This document shows, piece by piece, positions 24,002 to 36,632 of a DNA stretch of 41,704 nt (position 1 is the stretch's first letter; every line of letters begins with the position of its first letter). The stretch is from NCBI GenBank assembly GCA_018240695.1, contig JAFEFH010000013.1, positions 1 to 41,704 of the forward strand, read 5' to 3'. A program made the position numbers and the translations under genes. This stretch comes from Pseudomonadota bacterium (GTDB taxonomy: Bacteria; Pseudomonadota; Alphaproteobacteria; Reyranellales; Reyranellaceae). Below the pieces are notes generated by a model. It made no database searches, was not told the DNA's origin, and saw only the letters and a program-made list of their open reading frames with translations.

Positions 24002-25354
24002 ATGGCGACCGCCCCTCAGGCGCCGGGCCAGCGCCCCGGCCAGCAACCCGATCCCGACCTGCAAACCGGCATCCAGTATCTGCGTGCCGGATGGTTCGAC
24101 CGCGCCGAGCCGCTGTTCCGCGCGGCCCACACCCGCTACGGCGACCGGCCCGACCTTCTTCATTTCCTTGCCGTGTGCCTGTCGCAGCGCGGCGCGCTCG
24201 GCGAGGCCGCCGACCTGTGGCGCAAGGCGATCGCCCGCGACCCGAAGGAGGCGATGCTGACCTTCAACCTCGGCATCGTGACCCGGCGGATGGGCTTGCT
24301 CGACGAGGCCGCCAAGAACTTCCGCGACACGATCCGCCGTGCACCGACCCACGTCGAGGCGCGCCTGGCGCTGGCCGGGGTCCATATCGACCAGGGCAAG
24401 TTCACCGCCGCCGAGCGCGAGCTGGTCGAGGTCGCCTCCAATCTAGACCGCGCCATCGAGCATCCCGACGGCGCCAATCTGCGCCCCGTGCAGGCGCGCA
24501 CCCGCAACATGCTGGGCCATGTGCTCTATCGCCTGACGCATTACGGTCCGGCGATCGAGGTGCTCGACATGGCGCTGAACGACGCCGGCGAGGATGCCGG
24601 CCGGCGCGCCCAGATCCTGGGCGACCGCGCGCTGGCGCTGAACGGCCTCGGCCATCACGACGAGGCGATCGCGGAGGCCGGCAAGGCGCTGGCGCTCGCC
24701 CCCGAGAACGGCAGCATCAATCACGTGATGGGCTTTGTCCTCTACTTCGCGGGCAAGGTCAGCGACGCGCTGCCGCCGATCCAGAAGGCGCTCGACCTGG
24801 GCTTCACGCCCGCGTTGCGCACGCTCGCCCTGGCGCAGGCCGCCGCCGGCAAGACCGACGATGCCGTCGCCACCCTGCAACGCGCGATCCGGCAGAACCC
24901 GCGCGACCGCGACGCCGTGCTCCAGCTCTCCCTCCTCCATATCGAGAAGGAGCAGTTCGAGCCCGCGCTGGCGGCGCTCGATCCCTATCTCAAGGCGATG
25001 CCCGACGACATCCGCGCGCTGAACAACCGCGGCCTCGCGCTGCGTGGCCTCAAGCGCTTCGAGGAAGCGCAGCGCAGCCTGAAGCGCGCCTCGCGCCTGG
25101 CCACCGACGACCCGTTCGTGCTGACCAACCTCGGCCGCGTGCTGGTCGATCTCGGCCGCGCCGCCGAAGCCCTGCCGCTGCACGAACATGCGCTGCGCGT
25201 GCTGCCCGGCCACGCGGCGCTGCTGACCCATTACGGCATCTGCCTTCTCACCCTGGGCAACAAGGACAGGGCGCGCGAGACGCTCGACGCCGCGCTGGCC
25301 GCCGATCCGGACAGCCAGGAGGCGCTGGCCGCCCGCACGAGCGTCGACGCATGA
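24002..25354 (+). CDS. Tetratricopeptide-repeat protein
   Basis: 450 residues, almost entirely TPR repeats from about residue 17 to 445, for example GWFDRAEPLFRAAHTRYGDR, KTDDAVATLQRAIRQNPRDR, and KRFEEAQRSLKRASRLATDD. No signal peptide or membrane segment and no enzymatic domain, so a cytoplasmic scaffold is likely. It overlaps the yggS gene by ATGA (25351-25354), which suggests translational coupling and a first place in the TPR-yggS-mutM-echA unit. Unlike the TPR protein at 6023 it has no glycosyltransferase-like end. The partner is unknown. Confidence 0.85.
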   Translation: MATAPQAPGQRPGQQPDPDLQTGIQYLRAGWFDRAEPLFRAAHTRYGDRPDLLHFLAVCLSQRGALGEAADLWRKAIARDPKEAMLTFNLGIVTRRMGLLDEAAKNFRDTIRRAPTHVEARLALAGVHIDQGKFTAAERELVEVASNLDRAIEHPDGANLRPVQARTRNMLGHVLYRLTHYGPAIEVLDMALNDAGEDAGRRAQILGDRALALNGLGHHDEAIAEAGKALALAPENGSINHVMGFVLYFAGKVSDALPPIQKALDLGFTPALRTLALAQAAAGKTDDAVATLQRAIRQNPRDRDAVLQLSLLHIEKEQFEPALAALDPYLKAMPDDIRALNNRGLALRGLKRFEEAQRSLKRASRLATDDPFVLTNLGRVLVDLGRAAEALPLHEHALRVLPGHAALLTHYGICLLTLGNKDRARETLDAALAADPDSQEALAARTSVDA

Positions 25355-26028
25355 GCGAGGGCAGCGACCGTCTGGCCGACGTAAAGGGCCGGATCGCCGA
25401 GGCCGCGCGCGCGGCCGGACGCGACCCCGCCGCCGTCACCCTGGTGGCGGTGTCCAAGACCCATGGCGCCGACAAGGTGCGCGAGCTGCTGGCGGTGGGC
25501 CAGCGGGTGTTCGGCGAGAACCGCGTGCAGGAGGCGCAGGAGAAGTTTCCCGCGCTCAAGGCGGAATTCGCCGATCTCGAGCTGCACCTGATCGGGCCGC
25601 TCCAGACCAACAAGGCGCGCGACGCGGTGGCGCTGTTCGACGTCATCCAGTCGGTCGATCGCGACAAGCTCGCCGCGACCCTGGCCAAGGAGATGGAAAA
25701 GGCCGGCAAGCGGCTGGCCTGCTTCATCCAGGTCAATACCGGCGAGGAGCCGCAGAAGGCCGGCATTTTGCCCGCCGAGGTCGACGCTTTCGTCGCCACC
25801 TGCCGCGACACCCACAAGCTGAACGTGATCGGGCTGATGTGCATCCCGCCGGTCGACGAGGAGCCGGCGCTGCATTTCGCCCTGCTGGCCAAGATGGCGG
25901 CGCGCAACGGCCTCCAGCAGATCAGCATGGGCATGAGCGCCGACTACGAGACCGCCGTGCGCCAGGGCGCCACCCATGTCCGCGTCGGCAGCGCCCTGTT
26001 CGGCGCCCGTCCGCCCCTGCATGGCTGA
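25351..26028 (+). CDS. yggS: Pyridoxal phosphate homeostasis protein (YggS/PROSC)
   Basis: 225 residues, typical YggS length. The PLP-binding Lys is K36 in LVAVSKTHG. Also FGENRVQEAQEKF, LHLIGPLQTNKAR, VNTGEEPQKAGI, LMCIPPV, and the phosphate-binding end ISMGMSADYETAVRQGATHV with RVGSALFG. It holds PLP in a single-domain TIM barrel without enzymatic activity and balances free PLP and amino-acid pools. The ATG at 25351 overlaps the TPR gene stop, and mutM starts 5 bp after its stop. The open frame extends far upstream over the previous gene but that is a shadow. Confidence 0.93.
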   Translation: MSEGSDRLADVKGRIAEAARAAGRDPAAVTLVAVSKTHGADKVRELLAVGQRVFGENRVQEAQEKFPALKAEFADLELHLIGPLQTNKARDAVALFDVIQSVDRDKLAATLAKEMEKAGKRLACFIQVNTGEEPQKAGILPAEVDAFVATCRDTHKLNVIGLMCIPPVDEEPALHFALLAKMAARNGLQQISMGMSADYETAVRQGATHVRVGSALFGARPPLHG

Positions 26029-26033
26029 GAGAG

Positions 26034-26873
26034 ATGCCTGAGCTTCCCGAGGTCGAGACCGTCCGCCGCGGGCTGATCCCGCGCATGGTCGGCCATCGCA
26101 TCGTGAAGCTGCACCAGCGCCGCCGCGACCTGCGGGTGCCGTTGCCCAAGCGCTTCGCCGAGCAGGTCGAGGGCCGCCGGGTCGAGGCGATCGACCGGCG
26201 CGCCAAGTACCTGCTGATCCGGCTCGACGGCGGCCAGACGCTGATCGTCCATCTCGGCATGTCGGGCCGCATGACCCTGCACGACGCGAAAAGCGCCGCC
26301 GAGCATCCCTTCGAGCGCCACGACCATGTCGTCTTCGAACTCGACGACGGCTGGCAGGTCCGCTTCAACGACGCGCGACGCTTCGGCCTGATGCTGCTGG
26401 TCGCGACCGACAAGGTCGCCGGGCACAAAGCGTTCAAGGGCCTGGGGCCCGAGCCGCTGGAAGACGCGTTCGACGGCGCGGGCCTCGCAGGACGCCTGAA
26501 AGGACGCAAGACGCCGATCAAGGCCGCCCTGCTCGACCAGAAGACCCTGGTCGGTGTCGGGAATATCTATGCCTGCGAGGCCCTGTTCCTGTCGGGGATT
26601 TCGCCCCGGCGCTCCGCTCACACCGTCCAGGGCGAGCGGGCCGACAAACTTGTCGCGGCCATCAAGCAGGTCCTGCTGCGGTCGATCGACGATGGCGGCT
26701 CGACCCTGCGCGATCATGTCCAGCCCGGCGGCGAACTCGGCTACTTCCAGACGCGCTTCAACGTGTACGACCGCAGGGGCGCGGTGTGCCCGACGCCGAA
26801 ATGCGGCCAACTCGTCAGGCGGCTGGTCCAGGCCGGACGCTCCACCTTCTATTGCGCGCGCTGCCAGCGCTAG
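26034..26873 (+). CDS. mutM: Formamidopyrimidine-DNA glycosylase
   Basis: 279 residues. The N-terminus [14 protein letters not shown] carries catalytic Pro2 and Glu3 (after Met removal) and the beta-clamp Lys is in DRRAKYLL. The H2TH region includes [16 protein letters not shown], and the C-terminal zinc finger has C252, C257, C274 and C277 (VCPTPKCGQ... FYCARCQR). It removes oxidised purines such as 8-oxoguanine. The gene starts 5 bp after yggS and is followed by echA after 35 bp. The neighbourhood mutM-echA-rpsT next to dnaA is a known arrangement in alphaproteobacteria. Confidence 0.95.
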   Translation: MPELPEVETVRRGLIPRMVGHRIVKLHQRRRDLRVPLPKRFAEQVEGRRVEAIDRRAKYLLIRLDGGQTLIVHLGMSGRMTLHDAKSAAEHPFERHDHVVFELDDGWQVRFNDARRFGLMLLVATDKVAGHKAFKGLGPEPLEDAFDGAGLAGRLKGRKTPIKAALLDQKTLVGVGNIYACEALFLSGISPRRSAHTVQGERADKLVAAIKQVLLRSIDDGGSTLRDHVQPGGELGYFQTRFNVYDRRGAVCPTPKCGQLVRRLVQAGRSTFYCARCQR

Positions 26874-26908
26874 CTAGCAAGAGCGGCACCATCCTTCCGG
26901 AGGACCCC

Positions 26909-27691
26909 GTGGCCGCGACATACGAAAACATCCAGACCGAAACCAAGGGCCGCGTCGGCATCATCCGGCTGAACCGCCCGAAGGCGCTGAACGCGCTGTG
27001 CGCCGAGCTCGTGCGCGAACTCGGCCTGGCGCTCGATTCGTTCGAGCAGAATGCGGGCATCGGCTGCGTCGTCCTGACGGGCAGCGAAAAAGCCTTCGCC
27101 GCCGGTGCAGATATCAAGGAGATGAAGGACAAGACCTATCAGGACGTCTTCATGCAGGACTTCATCACCGTCGGCTGGGAGAAGGTGAGCCAGGTGCGCA
27201 AGCCGATCGTGGCCGCGGTCGCAGGCTTCGCGCTGGGCGGCGGCTGCGAGATGGCCATGATGTGCGACTTCATCATCGCCGCCGACAACGCCAAGTTCGG
27301 CCAGCCCGAGATCACGCTCGGCACGATCCCGGGCGCGGGCGGCACCCAGCGCCTGCCGCGCTTCGTCGGCAAGGCCAAGGCGATGGACCTCGTGCTGACC
27401 GGCCGCATGATGGACGCCGCCGAAGCCGAGCGCTGCGGCCTGGTGAGCCGCGTCGTGCCGCTCGCCCAGCTGATGGACGAGGCGGTCGCCGCCGCCGAGA
27501 AGATCGCCGGCATGTCGTTGCCGGCCACGATGGTCGCCAAGGAGGCCGTCAACCGCGCCTTCGAGACCACCTTGGCCGAGGGCATTCGCTTCGAACGTCG
27601 CACATTCCATGCGACGTTTGCCTTCGAGGACCGCAGCGAGGGCATGGCGGCCTTCGCCGAGAAGCGGAAAGCCGGCTGGAAACATCGCTAA
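26909..27691 (+). CDS. Enoyl-CoA hydratase
   Basis: 260 residues from the GTG at 26909, preceded by GGAGG in CCGGAGGAC; the open frame goes back to 26786 but that overlaps mutM. Crotonase hallmarks: [10 protein letters not shown] (oxyanion region), E114 in [15 protein letters not shown], and E134 in [17 protein letters not shown], the two catalytic glutamates, so hydratase activity is likely. It converts trans-2-enoyl-CoA to 3-hydroxyacyl-CoA. It ends the TPR-yggS-mutM-echA run and precedes rpsT, whose own promoter lies in the 76-bp gap. The symbol echA is a common label, but I leave it blank because the specific paralogue is not certain. Confidence 0.9.
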   Translation: MAATYENIQTETKGRVGIIRLNRPKALNALCAELVRELGLALDSFEQNAGIGCVVLTGSEKAFAAGADIKEMKDKTYQDVFMQDFITVGWEKVSQVRKPIVAAVAGFALGGGCEMAMMCDFIIAADNAKFGQPEITLGTIPGAGGTQRLPRFVGKAKAMDLVLTGRMMDAAEAERCGLVSRVVPLAQLMDEAVAAAEKIAGMSLPATMVAKEAVNRAFETTLAEGIRFERRTFHATFAFEDRSEGMAAFAEKRKAGWKHR

Positions 27692-27711
27692 ATCGGCGTT
27701 TTCCGGCGGGG

Positions 27712-27740
27712 TTGACCCGCCGCCAGCCGGTTCGTATAAG
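27712..27740 (+). promoter_or_regulatory. Sigma-70-type promoter for rpsT
   Basis: -35 TTGACC (27712-27717) and -10 TATAAG (27735-27740) separated by exactly 17 bp. Transcription would start about 27747, shortly before the SD (GACGAGGA) and the rpsT ATG at 27768. This is the clearest promoter in the window. Confidence 0.75.
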
Positions 27741-27767
27741 CCCGCCCTTCCGGTAGACGAGGATTAG

Positions 27768-28031
27768 ATGGCCAATCACAAGTCGGCAGAGAAGCGCGCG
27801 CGCCAGACCAAGCGCCGCACCGCCGTGAACACCAAGCGCCGCAGCCGCGTGCGCGGCTCGATCAAGAAGGTCGAGGAGGCGATCGCCGCCGGTGACAAGA
27901 AAGCGGCTGCCGCCGCGCTGCGCGCCGCGCAGCCCGACATCCAGCGCGGCGCCAAGGCGCGCGTCGTGGCGCCGAACGCCGCCGCCCGCCGCGTCTCGCG
28001 CCTCAACGCGCGCATCAAGGCGATGAGCTGA
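27768..28031 (+). CDS. rpsT: 30S ribosomal protein S20
   Basis: 87 residues, the standard length. The Lys/Arg-rich N-terminus ANHKSAEKRARQTKRRTAVN is the S20 signature, and the second half VVAPNAAARRVSRLNARIKA is the usual C-terminal helix. It binds 16S rRNA in the 30S subunit. The gene has its own promoter (27712-27740) and a strong terminator (28063-28096). S20 flanking the dnaA side of the origin is a common alphaproteobacterial arrangement and helps place the origin in the following gap. Confidence 0.97.
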   Translation: MANHKSAEKRARQTKRRTAVNTKRRSRVRGSIKKVEEAIAAGDKKAAAAALRAAQPDIQRGAKARVVAPNAAARRVSRLNARIKAMS

Positions 28032-28062
28032 CGCGGAGAGCGTCGCTCTCGAGCAAGACGTG

Positions 28063-28096
28063 AACGCCGCTCATCCGAGCGGCGTTTTTCTTTTTT
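28063..28096 (+). terminator. Rho-independent terminator of rpsT
   Basis: Stem of 9 bp, ACGCCGCTC (28064-28072) / GAGCGGCGT (28077-28085), tetraloop ATCC, followed by a T-rich tail to 28096. Near-ideal form. Confidence 0.9.
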
Positions 28097-28376
28097 GTGG
28101 CGTGCGTCGCTGTTGACGTGAAAAAATTTTTGAACCGATTCGGTGAAGAACGTTTGGTCGGCAATTGGGCGAACGACATACGATTCGCTTTTATCGGAGC
28201 GACGCGCCGCTCGGGCGCTAGATGTAGGGAGCCGTCACGAATCACATGCGCCGCAAACAGTGCGGAGAATCGAATCGAAAAGGAAGTCAATCGACTCTCC
28301 CCACGAACAGTCTGAATCACGTGTCTCGTTCTTGTTGTGAATCATTTGCGCTGCCGAATGAGTCTGTCTAAGAGTC
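28097..28376. other. Candidate origin of replication (oriC) region with GANTC cluster
   Basis: First half of a 591-bp gene-free gap between rpsT and the rhodanese-dnaA unit, visibly AT-richer than the surroundings, with an A6T5 run near 28121. Ten GANTC sites (starts 28137, 28182, 28239, 28267, 28272, 28293, 28314, 28339, 28360, 28372) fall within 240 bp; none follows up to 28622. GANTC is the CcrM methylation site of alphaproteobacteria, and such sites are often dense near origins. I find no perfect TTATCCACA and no TGATCCACA; the nearest is the reverse-oriented TGTGAATCA at 28337-28345, one mismatch from the second. The origin call thus rests on place, composition and methylation sites. Confidence 0.55.
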
Positions 28377-28554
28377 GAGACATCGCGACGGAGCGTGGGG
28401 CACTGGAACGCGAGCCAAGGCAGGGATGAGGGGCTTCTTCCCTGCCGGAAAAACGAACGAGGGAGAAAGCCACAGCAATCGACAGAGCGACGTACTGACA
28501 GCAGTGCCTCACCAAGAAGGCGCGCTACCCGAAAGATTTCTCGCTCGTGTCTCG
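28376..28554 (+). ncRNA. Candidate structured RNA upstream of rhodanese-dnaA
   Basis: A nested set of complementary segments: CGAGACA (28376-28382) with TGTCTCG (28548-28554), GAGC (28391-28394) with GCTC (28543-28546), and GTGGGGCACTG (28395-28405) with CAGTGCCTCAC (28502-28512), an 11-bp helix with one G-U. Inside is a hairpin GGCAGGGA (28419-28426) / TCCCTGCC (28439-28446), with three more pairs and a GGGC tetraloop after one mismatch. The span is about 179 nt, roughly the size of 6S RNA, but I see no family-defining motif. It could be a 5' leader of the rhodanese-dnaA transcript or a separate small RNA. Strand is assigned by closeness to the downstream gene only. The rest of the gap (28555-28622) shows nothing but the SD. 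Confidence 0.3.
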
Positions 28555-28622
28555 CTGTGTGTCTTCCGACGTTCATTGGCTCGCCGTCCGTGTCCCGCTT
28601 CGACGAATGAAGAGCGGGGGCC

Positions 28623-29087
28623 ATGTCGAAAGACAACAAGATCACCGAGACGTACGAAGTGTCTCCCGCCGCCGGCTACGCGGGTGACGTGGCCCCGAAG
28701 ACGGCCTGGAAAATCCTGAGCGAGCGTTCCGACGCGATTCTGATCGACGTGCGCACCCGGCCCGAGTGGAACTTCGTCGGCGTCGCCGATCTTGCCTCCG
28801 TTTCCAAGAAGCCGGCCCTGCTCGAATGGCAGGTGTTCCCGAGCATGCAGCCCAACCCCGACTTCGTGTCGGCGCTGGCGGGCGGCGTGGCGGACAAGGA
28901 CACGCCGTTGCTCTTCCTCTGCCGCAGCGGGGCGCGCTCGGCCGCCGCCGCCAAGGCCATGACGGCCGCCGGCTACGGCACCTGCCTCAATATTGCAGAC
29001 GGGTTCGAAGGTCCCCTCGACGCGCAGTCCAAGCGCGGTTCGTCGGGCGGCTGGAAGGCCTCGGGACTTCCCTGGAGGCAGTCATGA
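28623..29087 (+). CDS. Rhodanese-like domain protein encoded directly upstream of dnaA
   Basis: 154 residues. A single rhodanese domain: DVRTRPEWNFVGVADL, then LLFLCRSGARSAAAAKAM with the active-site Cys100 and loop CRSGARS, and IADGFEGPLD near the end. It would transfer sulfur or act as a persulfide carrier or redox sensor in the cytoplasm. The SD is GCGGGGG-like. Its TGA overlaps the proposed dnaA ATG as ATGA (29084-29087), so dnaA may be translationally coupled to it. Its substrate is not known; linking redox or sulfur state to replication initiation would be speculation. Confidence 0.88.
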   Translation: MSKDNKITETYEVSPAAGYAGDVAPKTAWKILSERSDAILIDVRTRPEWNFVGVADLASVSKKPALLEWQVFPSMQPNPDFVSALAGGVADKDTPLLFLCRSGARSAAAAKAMTAAGYGTCLNIADGFEGPLDAQSKRGSSGGWKASGLPWRQS

Positions 29088-30568
29088 CGCGCATCCAGGG
29101 GCCCGGCACGGGCGACAAAGAAGCCACCATCAACCAAGACAATATCGCGGGGGCCGTAATGGGTGACGAGGGCCGGAAAGAGCTTGAAGCGCACTGGACC
29201 CGCGTCTGCGACCGTCTCCGGAAGGAGATCGGGGACAAGGCCTTCAAGACCTGGTTCGGCGAGGTCGAACTCGGCGAGCTGAAGACGGGCAAGCTCCGTC
29301 TTTATGCCCCGACGCGCTTCGTGCGCGACTGGGTCGGCCGTCACTATGGCGACCGCGTGCTGGCCTACTGGCAGGCCGTGGTGCCGGACGTGAAGCAGGT
29401 CGAGGTCAACCTCGTGCCGCCGCCGGCGCCGCGCCGGCCGAACGAGATCGTCGCGGTCCCGCCGCTACCCTCGTCCTCGCAGAGCTACCAGCCGCCGATG
29501 CCCCGCATGGGTCCGTCGATCGGCCGCGGCACGGACGACCTCTTCCAGGCGCCCGAGGCGCGCTACACGTTCAACAACTTCGTGGTCGGCAAGCCCAACG
29601 AGTTCGCCTACGCCGCCGCGCGCAACATCGCCGAGCAGGACAAGCCGCTGCCCGAGCGCAACCCGCTCTACATCTTCGGCGGCGTTGGCCTCGGCAAGAC
29701 CCACCTGATGCACGCGATCTGGCATGCCATCCGCGAGCGCGACTCCAAGACCCGTGTCCTCTACCTCACGGCCGAGAATTTCGTGAACCGCTTCATCCAG
29801 GCGCTGCGCACCAAGAGCACCAGCCAGTTCAAGGAGCTGTTCCGCAACGTCGACGTGCTGATGGTCGACGACGTGCAGTTCATCTGCGGCAAGGAAGCCA
29901 GCCAGGAAGAGTTCTTCTTCACGTTCAACTCGCTGGTCGAGCAGAACAAGCAGATCGTGCTGTCGTCCGAGAAGCCGCCGAGCGAGCTCCAGGACATCGA
30001 GGAGCGCATGCGCTCGCGGCTGGGCTCCGGCCTCGTCGCCGACATCCACTCGTCGACCTACGAGCTGCGCCTGTCGATCCTCCAGACCAAGGCCGAGACC
30101 GCGCGCGTGCCGGTGCCGGTCGGCGTGCTCGAGTTCCTCGCGCACAAGATCAGCACCAACATCCGCGAGCTCGAGGGTGCGCTGAACCGCGTCGTCGCGC
30201 ACGGCCAGATGCTGGGCCGCGAGATCACCGTCGAGATGGCGCAGGACGTGCTGCACGACCTGCTGCGCCAGGCCGACCGCAAGGTCACCGTCGACGAGAT
30301 CCAGCAGCGCGTCGCCGCGCACTACAACATCAAGCTGGCCGAGATGTCCTCGCCGCGCCGCGCACGCTCGGTCGCCCGGCCGCGACAGGTGGCGATGTAC
30401 CTCGCCAAGCAGCTGACCACGCTCAGCCTGCCGCAGATCGGCAAGCGCTTCGGCAACCGCGACCACACCACGGTCATGCACGCCGTCCGCAAGATCGAGG
30501 AGCTCAAGGTTTCCGACCTCTCGATTGCAGAGGACGTGGAGTTGCTCAAGCGGCAGTTGCAGGGCTGA
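29084..30568 (+). CDS. dnaA: Chromosomal replication initiator protein DnaA
   Basis: 494 residues from the ATG at 29084, supported by GGAGG (29075-29079 region) and the ATGA overlap with the rhodanese gene; a later ATG at 29159 would give 469 residues and starts nearer to the conserved domain I (HWTRVCDRLRKEIGDKAFKTWF). Domain III Walker A GGVGLGKTH lies at 199-207 and Walker B MVDDVQF at 260-266. Domain IV has the DnaA signature NRDHTTVMHAVRKIEE at the C-terminus. It opens oriC and regulates its own gene. Domain II (about 110-155) is Pro-rich. An intrinsic terminator follows at 30604. Confidence 0.97.
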   Translation: MTRIQGPGTGDKEATINQDNIAGAVMGDEGRKELEAHWTRVCDRLRKEIGDKAFKTWFGEVELGELKTGKLRLYAPTRFVRDWVGRHYGDRVLAYWQAVVPDVKQVEVNLVPPPAPRRPNEIVAVPPLPSSSQSYQPPMPRMGPSIGRGTDDLFQAPEARYTFNNFVVGKPNEFAYAAARNIAEQDKPLPERNPLYIFGGVGLGKTHLMHAIWHAIRERDSKTRVLYLTAENFVNRFIQALRTKSTSQFKELFRNVDVLMVDDVQFICGKEASQEEFFFTFNSLVEQNKQIVLSSEKPPSELQDIEERMRSRLGSGLVADIHSSTYELRLSILQTKAETARVPVPVGVLEFLAHKISTNIRELEGALNRVVAHGQMLGREITVEMAQDVLHDLLRQADRKVTVDEIQQRVAAHYNIKLAEMSSPRRARSVARPRQVAMYLAKQLTTLSLPQIGKRFGNRDHTTVMHAVRKIEELKVSDLSIAEDVELLKRQLQG

Positions 30569-30603
30569 GGCCGGAAAACGGTCCGCGAACGAAACGAAAA
30601 AGG

Positions 30604-30630
30604 ACGGGGCCCGAAAGGCCCCGTTTTTTA
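30604..30630 (+). terminator. Rho-independent terminator of dnaA
   Basis: Stem ACGGGGCC (30604-30611) / GGCCCCGT (30617-30624), five-base loop CGAAA, then T6. Typical form; it separates the rhodanese-dnaA transcript from dnaN. Confidence 0.9.
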
Positions 30631-30674
30631 TTGGGAAATCCGGGCTTAAGCGCCTCAAACTACGGGCGAAATCG

Positions 30675-30703
30675 CTTCCGGCGGGCGGCGCCTGTGGTAT
30701 ACT
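30675..30703 (+). promoter_or_regulatory. Candidate extended -10 promoter for dnaN-recF
   Basis: -10 TATACT (30698-30703) with an upstream TG one base before it (TGGTATACT), the extended -10 form. The -35 region at 17 bp spacing is CTTCCG (30675-30680), a weak match. It is about 90 bp ahead of the dnaN ATG at 30793 and just after the dnaA terminator. Confidence 0.55.
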
Positions 30704-30792
30704 CCGCAACCGTTCCGCATGGCTCCTCCGGAGCCGGCGAAACGGGGCGTCCAAACCGCTTATTCGACACCCCGGGAACCAGCGACCAGACC

Positions 30793-31907
30793 ATGAAATT
30801 GACGATCGAACGGGCCGCTCTCTTGAAGGCGCTGGCCCATGTCCAGAGTGTCGTCGAACGCCGCAACACGATCCCCATTCTGTCGAATGTCCTGATCACC
30901 GCGCAGAAGGGGCGTCTCAGCCTCGCCGCGACCGACATGGACCTGTCGATCACCGAGAGCGTCGAGGCGACGGCCGCCAAGACCGGCTCGACCACGGCCC
31001 CGGCCCACACCCTCTACGAAATCGTCCGCAAGCTGCCCGACGGCGCCCAGGTCGAGCTCGAAACCGCCGCCGACGGCAACAGCCTCACCATCCGCGCCGG
31101 CCGCTCGCGCTTCACGCTCCAGTGCCTGCCGCCCGCCGACTTCCCGGCAATGACCGAGGGCGACCTGCCGCACCGCTTCCAGCTGCCGGCGACCGACCTC
31201 AAGGGCATCATCGACCGCACGCGCTTTGCGATCTCCAACGAGGAGACCCGCTACTACCTGAACGGCATCTACTTCCACGCCGCCACCGCCGGCGGCACCC
31301 AGGTGCTGCGCGGCGTCGCCACCGACGGCCATCGCCTGGCCCGGGTGGAAGTGCCGCTGCCCAAGGGCGCGGGCGAGATCCCGGGCGTGATCGTGCCGCG
31401 CAAGGCCGTGGGCGAGGTCCGCAAGCTGCTCGACGAGAGCGACGGCTCGGTCGATGTCGAGCTCTCCGACACCCGCATCCGCTTCGCCTCGGGCGACGTC
31501 ACCCTGGTCAGCAAGCTGATCGACGGCACCTTCCCCGACTACGAGCGCGTGATCCCGACCGGCAACGACAAGGTGCTGGACGTGCCGTGCAAGGAGTTCG
31601 CGCGCGCCGTCGACCGCGTCTCGACCATCTCCACCGAGAAGTCGCGCGCCATCAAGCTGGCCGTCGCCAAGGGCGTGGTCACGCTCTCGGCCACCAGCCC
31701 CGACGCCGGCAGCGCCACGGAAGAGATCGAGGTCGAGTACCAGGCCGCCGCCATCGAGATCGGCTTCAACTCGCGCTACCTGCTCGACATCACCGAGCAA
31801 ATCGCGGGCAGCGACGCGCGCTTCCTGATGGCCGATGCCGGCTCGCCCACCCTGGTGCGCGACGGCGCCGACGAGAGCGCGTTGTACGTTCTCATGCCGA
31901 TGCGGGT

Positions 31908-31911
<4 letters not shown>
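30793..31911 (+). CDS. dnaN: DNA polymerase III beta sliding clamp
   Basis: 372 residues. The start MKLTIERAALLKALAHVQSV and ERRNTIPILSNVLI are the usual DnaN beginning, and the ending ALYVLMPMRV gives the conserved C-terminal MPMR clamp residues. Three clamp domains are expected from length (about 120 residues each). It tethers polymerase III to DNA. The ATG at 30793 is preceded by a poor SD (CAGACC); the open frame further upstream is non-coding. Its TGA overlaps the recF start (ATGA, 31908-31911). Confidence 0.97.
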
Positions 31912-36169
<4,258 letters not shown>

Positions 36170-36181
36170 CGCCCCGGCGCT

Positions 36182-36604
36182 CTACCGCGCGGGGGCGAGA
36201 TCCAGCACCATCTGCGTCTGCGTCACGACGGCCACGAGCTTGCCCTCGGCGGTGGTGATGCGGGTCGTCCAGACCTGGGTGCGCCGGCCGCGATGGACGG
36301 GCGTGGTCTCGCCGACGATCGTGGCGCCGACCGGCGCGGGCCCCACGAAGTTGGTCTTGCTCTCGATCGTGGTCGTGCCCTTGCCCTCGGGCAGGTTCAG
36401 CACGGTGGCCGCCGCGCCCAAGGTGTCGGCGAAGGCCATGACCGCGCCGCCGTGCAGGATGTCGGGCCGCGTGCAGAGCTCGGGCCGCACCACCATCTCG
36501 GCCCTCACCTGCGTGTCGCTGGCGGCGGTGAACTTCAGGCCGAGCAGCCTGGCGAAGGGCAGCGGGCGGTCGTTCAGGAAAGCGAGCTTGTCGGGTGCGC
36601 TCAT
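36182..36604 (-). CDS. PaaI-family hotdog thioesterase
   Basis: 140 residues; the ATG at 36604 is chosen because GGAGG precedes it by 7 bp, and an in-frame 19-residue extension upstream is Arg/Gly-rich and lies in the regulatory region. The hotdog fold shows FARLLGLKF, the catalytic segment TRPDILHGGAVMAFADTLGA with the PaaI-type HGG, and ESKTNFVGPAPVGATIVGE. It likely hydrolyses acyl- or aryl-CoA. It is divergent from the XRE regulator gene, whose dyad lies between them, which makes it a candidate target. The exact substrate is unknown. Confidence 0.85.
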   Translation of the reverse strand: MSAPDKLAFLNDRPLPFARLLGLKFTAASDTQVRAEMVVRPELCTRPDILHGGAVMAFADTLGAAATVLNLPEGKGTTTIESKTNFVGPAPVGATIVGETTPVHRGRRTQVWTTRITTAEGKLVAVVTQTQMVLDLAPAR

Positions 36605-36632
36605 GGGACATCCTCCGGTTCGTCGACGGTTT

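Noticed and set aside
28414..28424. Match AGCCAAGGCAG to the SRP (4.5S) RNA core
   Set aside because: Only this short piece matches; the conserved GGAAGGAAGC part and the SRP hairpin are missing, so it is taken as chance.
28097..28622. Canonical DnaA boxes (TTATCCACA), CtrA boxes (TTAA-N7-TTAA) in the proposed origin
   Set aside because: I read the gap on both strands and found none with full match; only single weak variants such as TGTGAATCA and TTATCGGAG.
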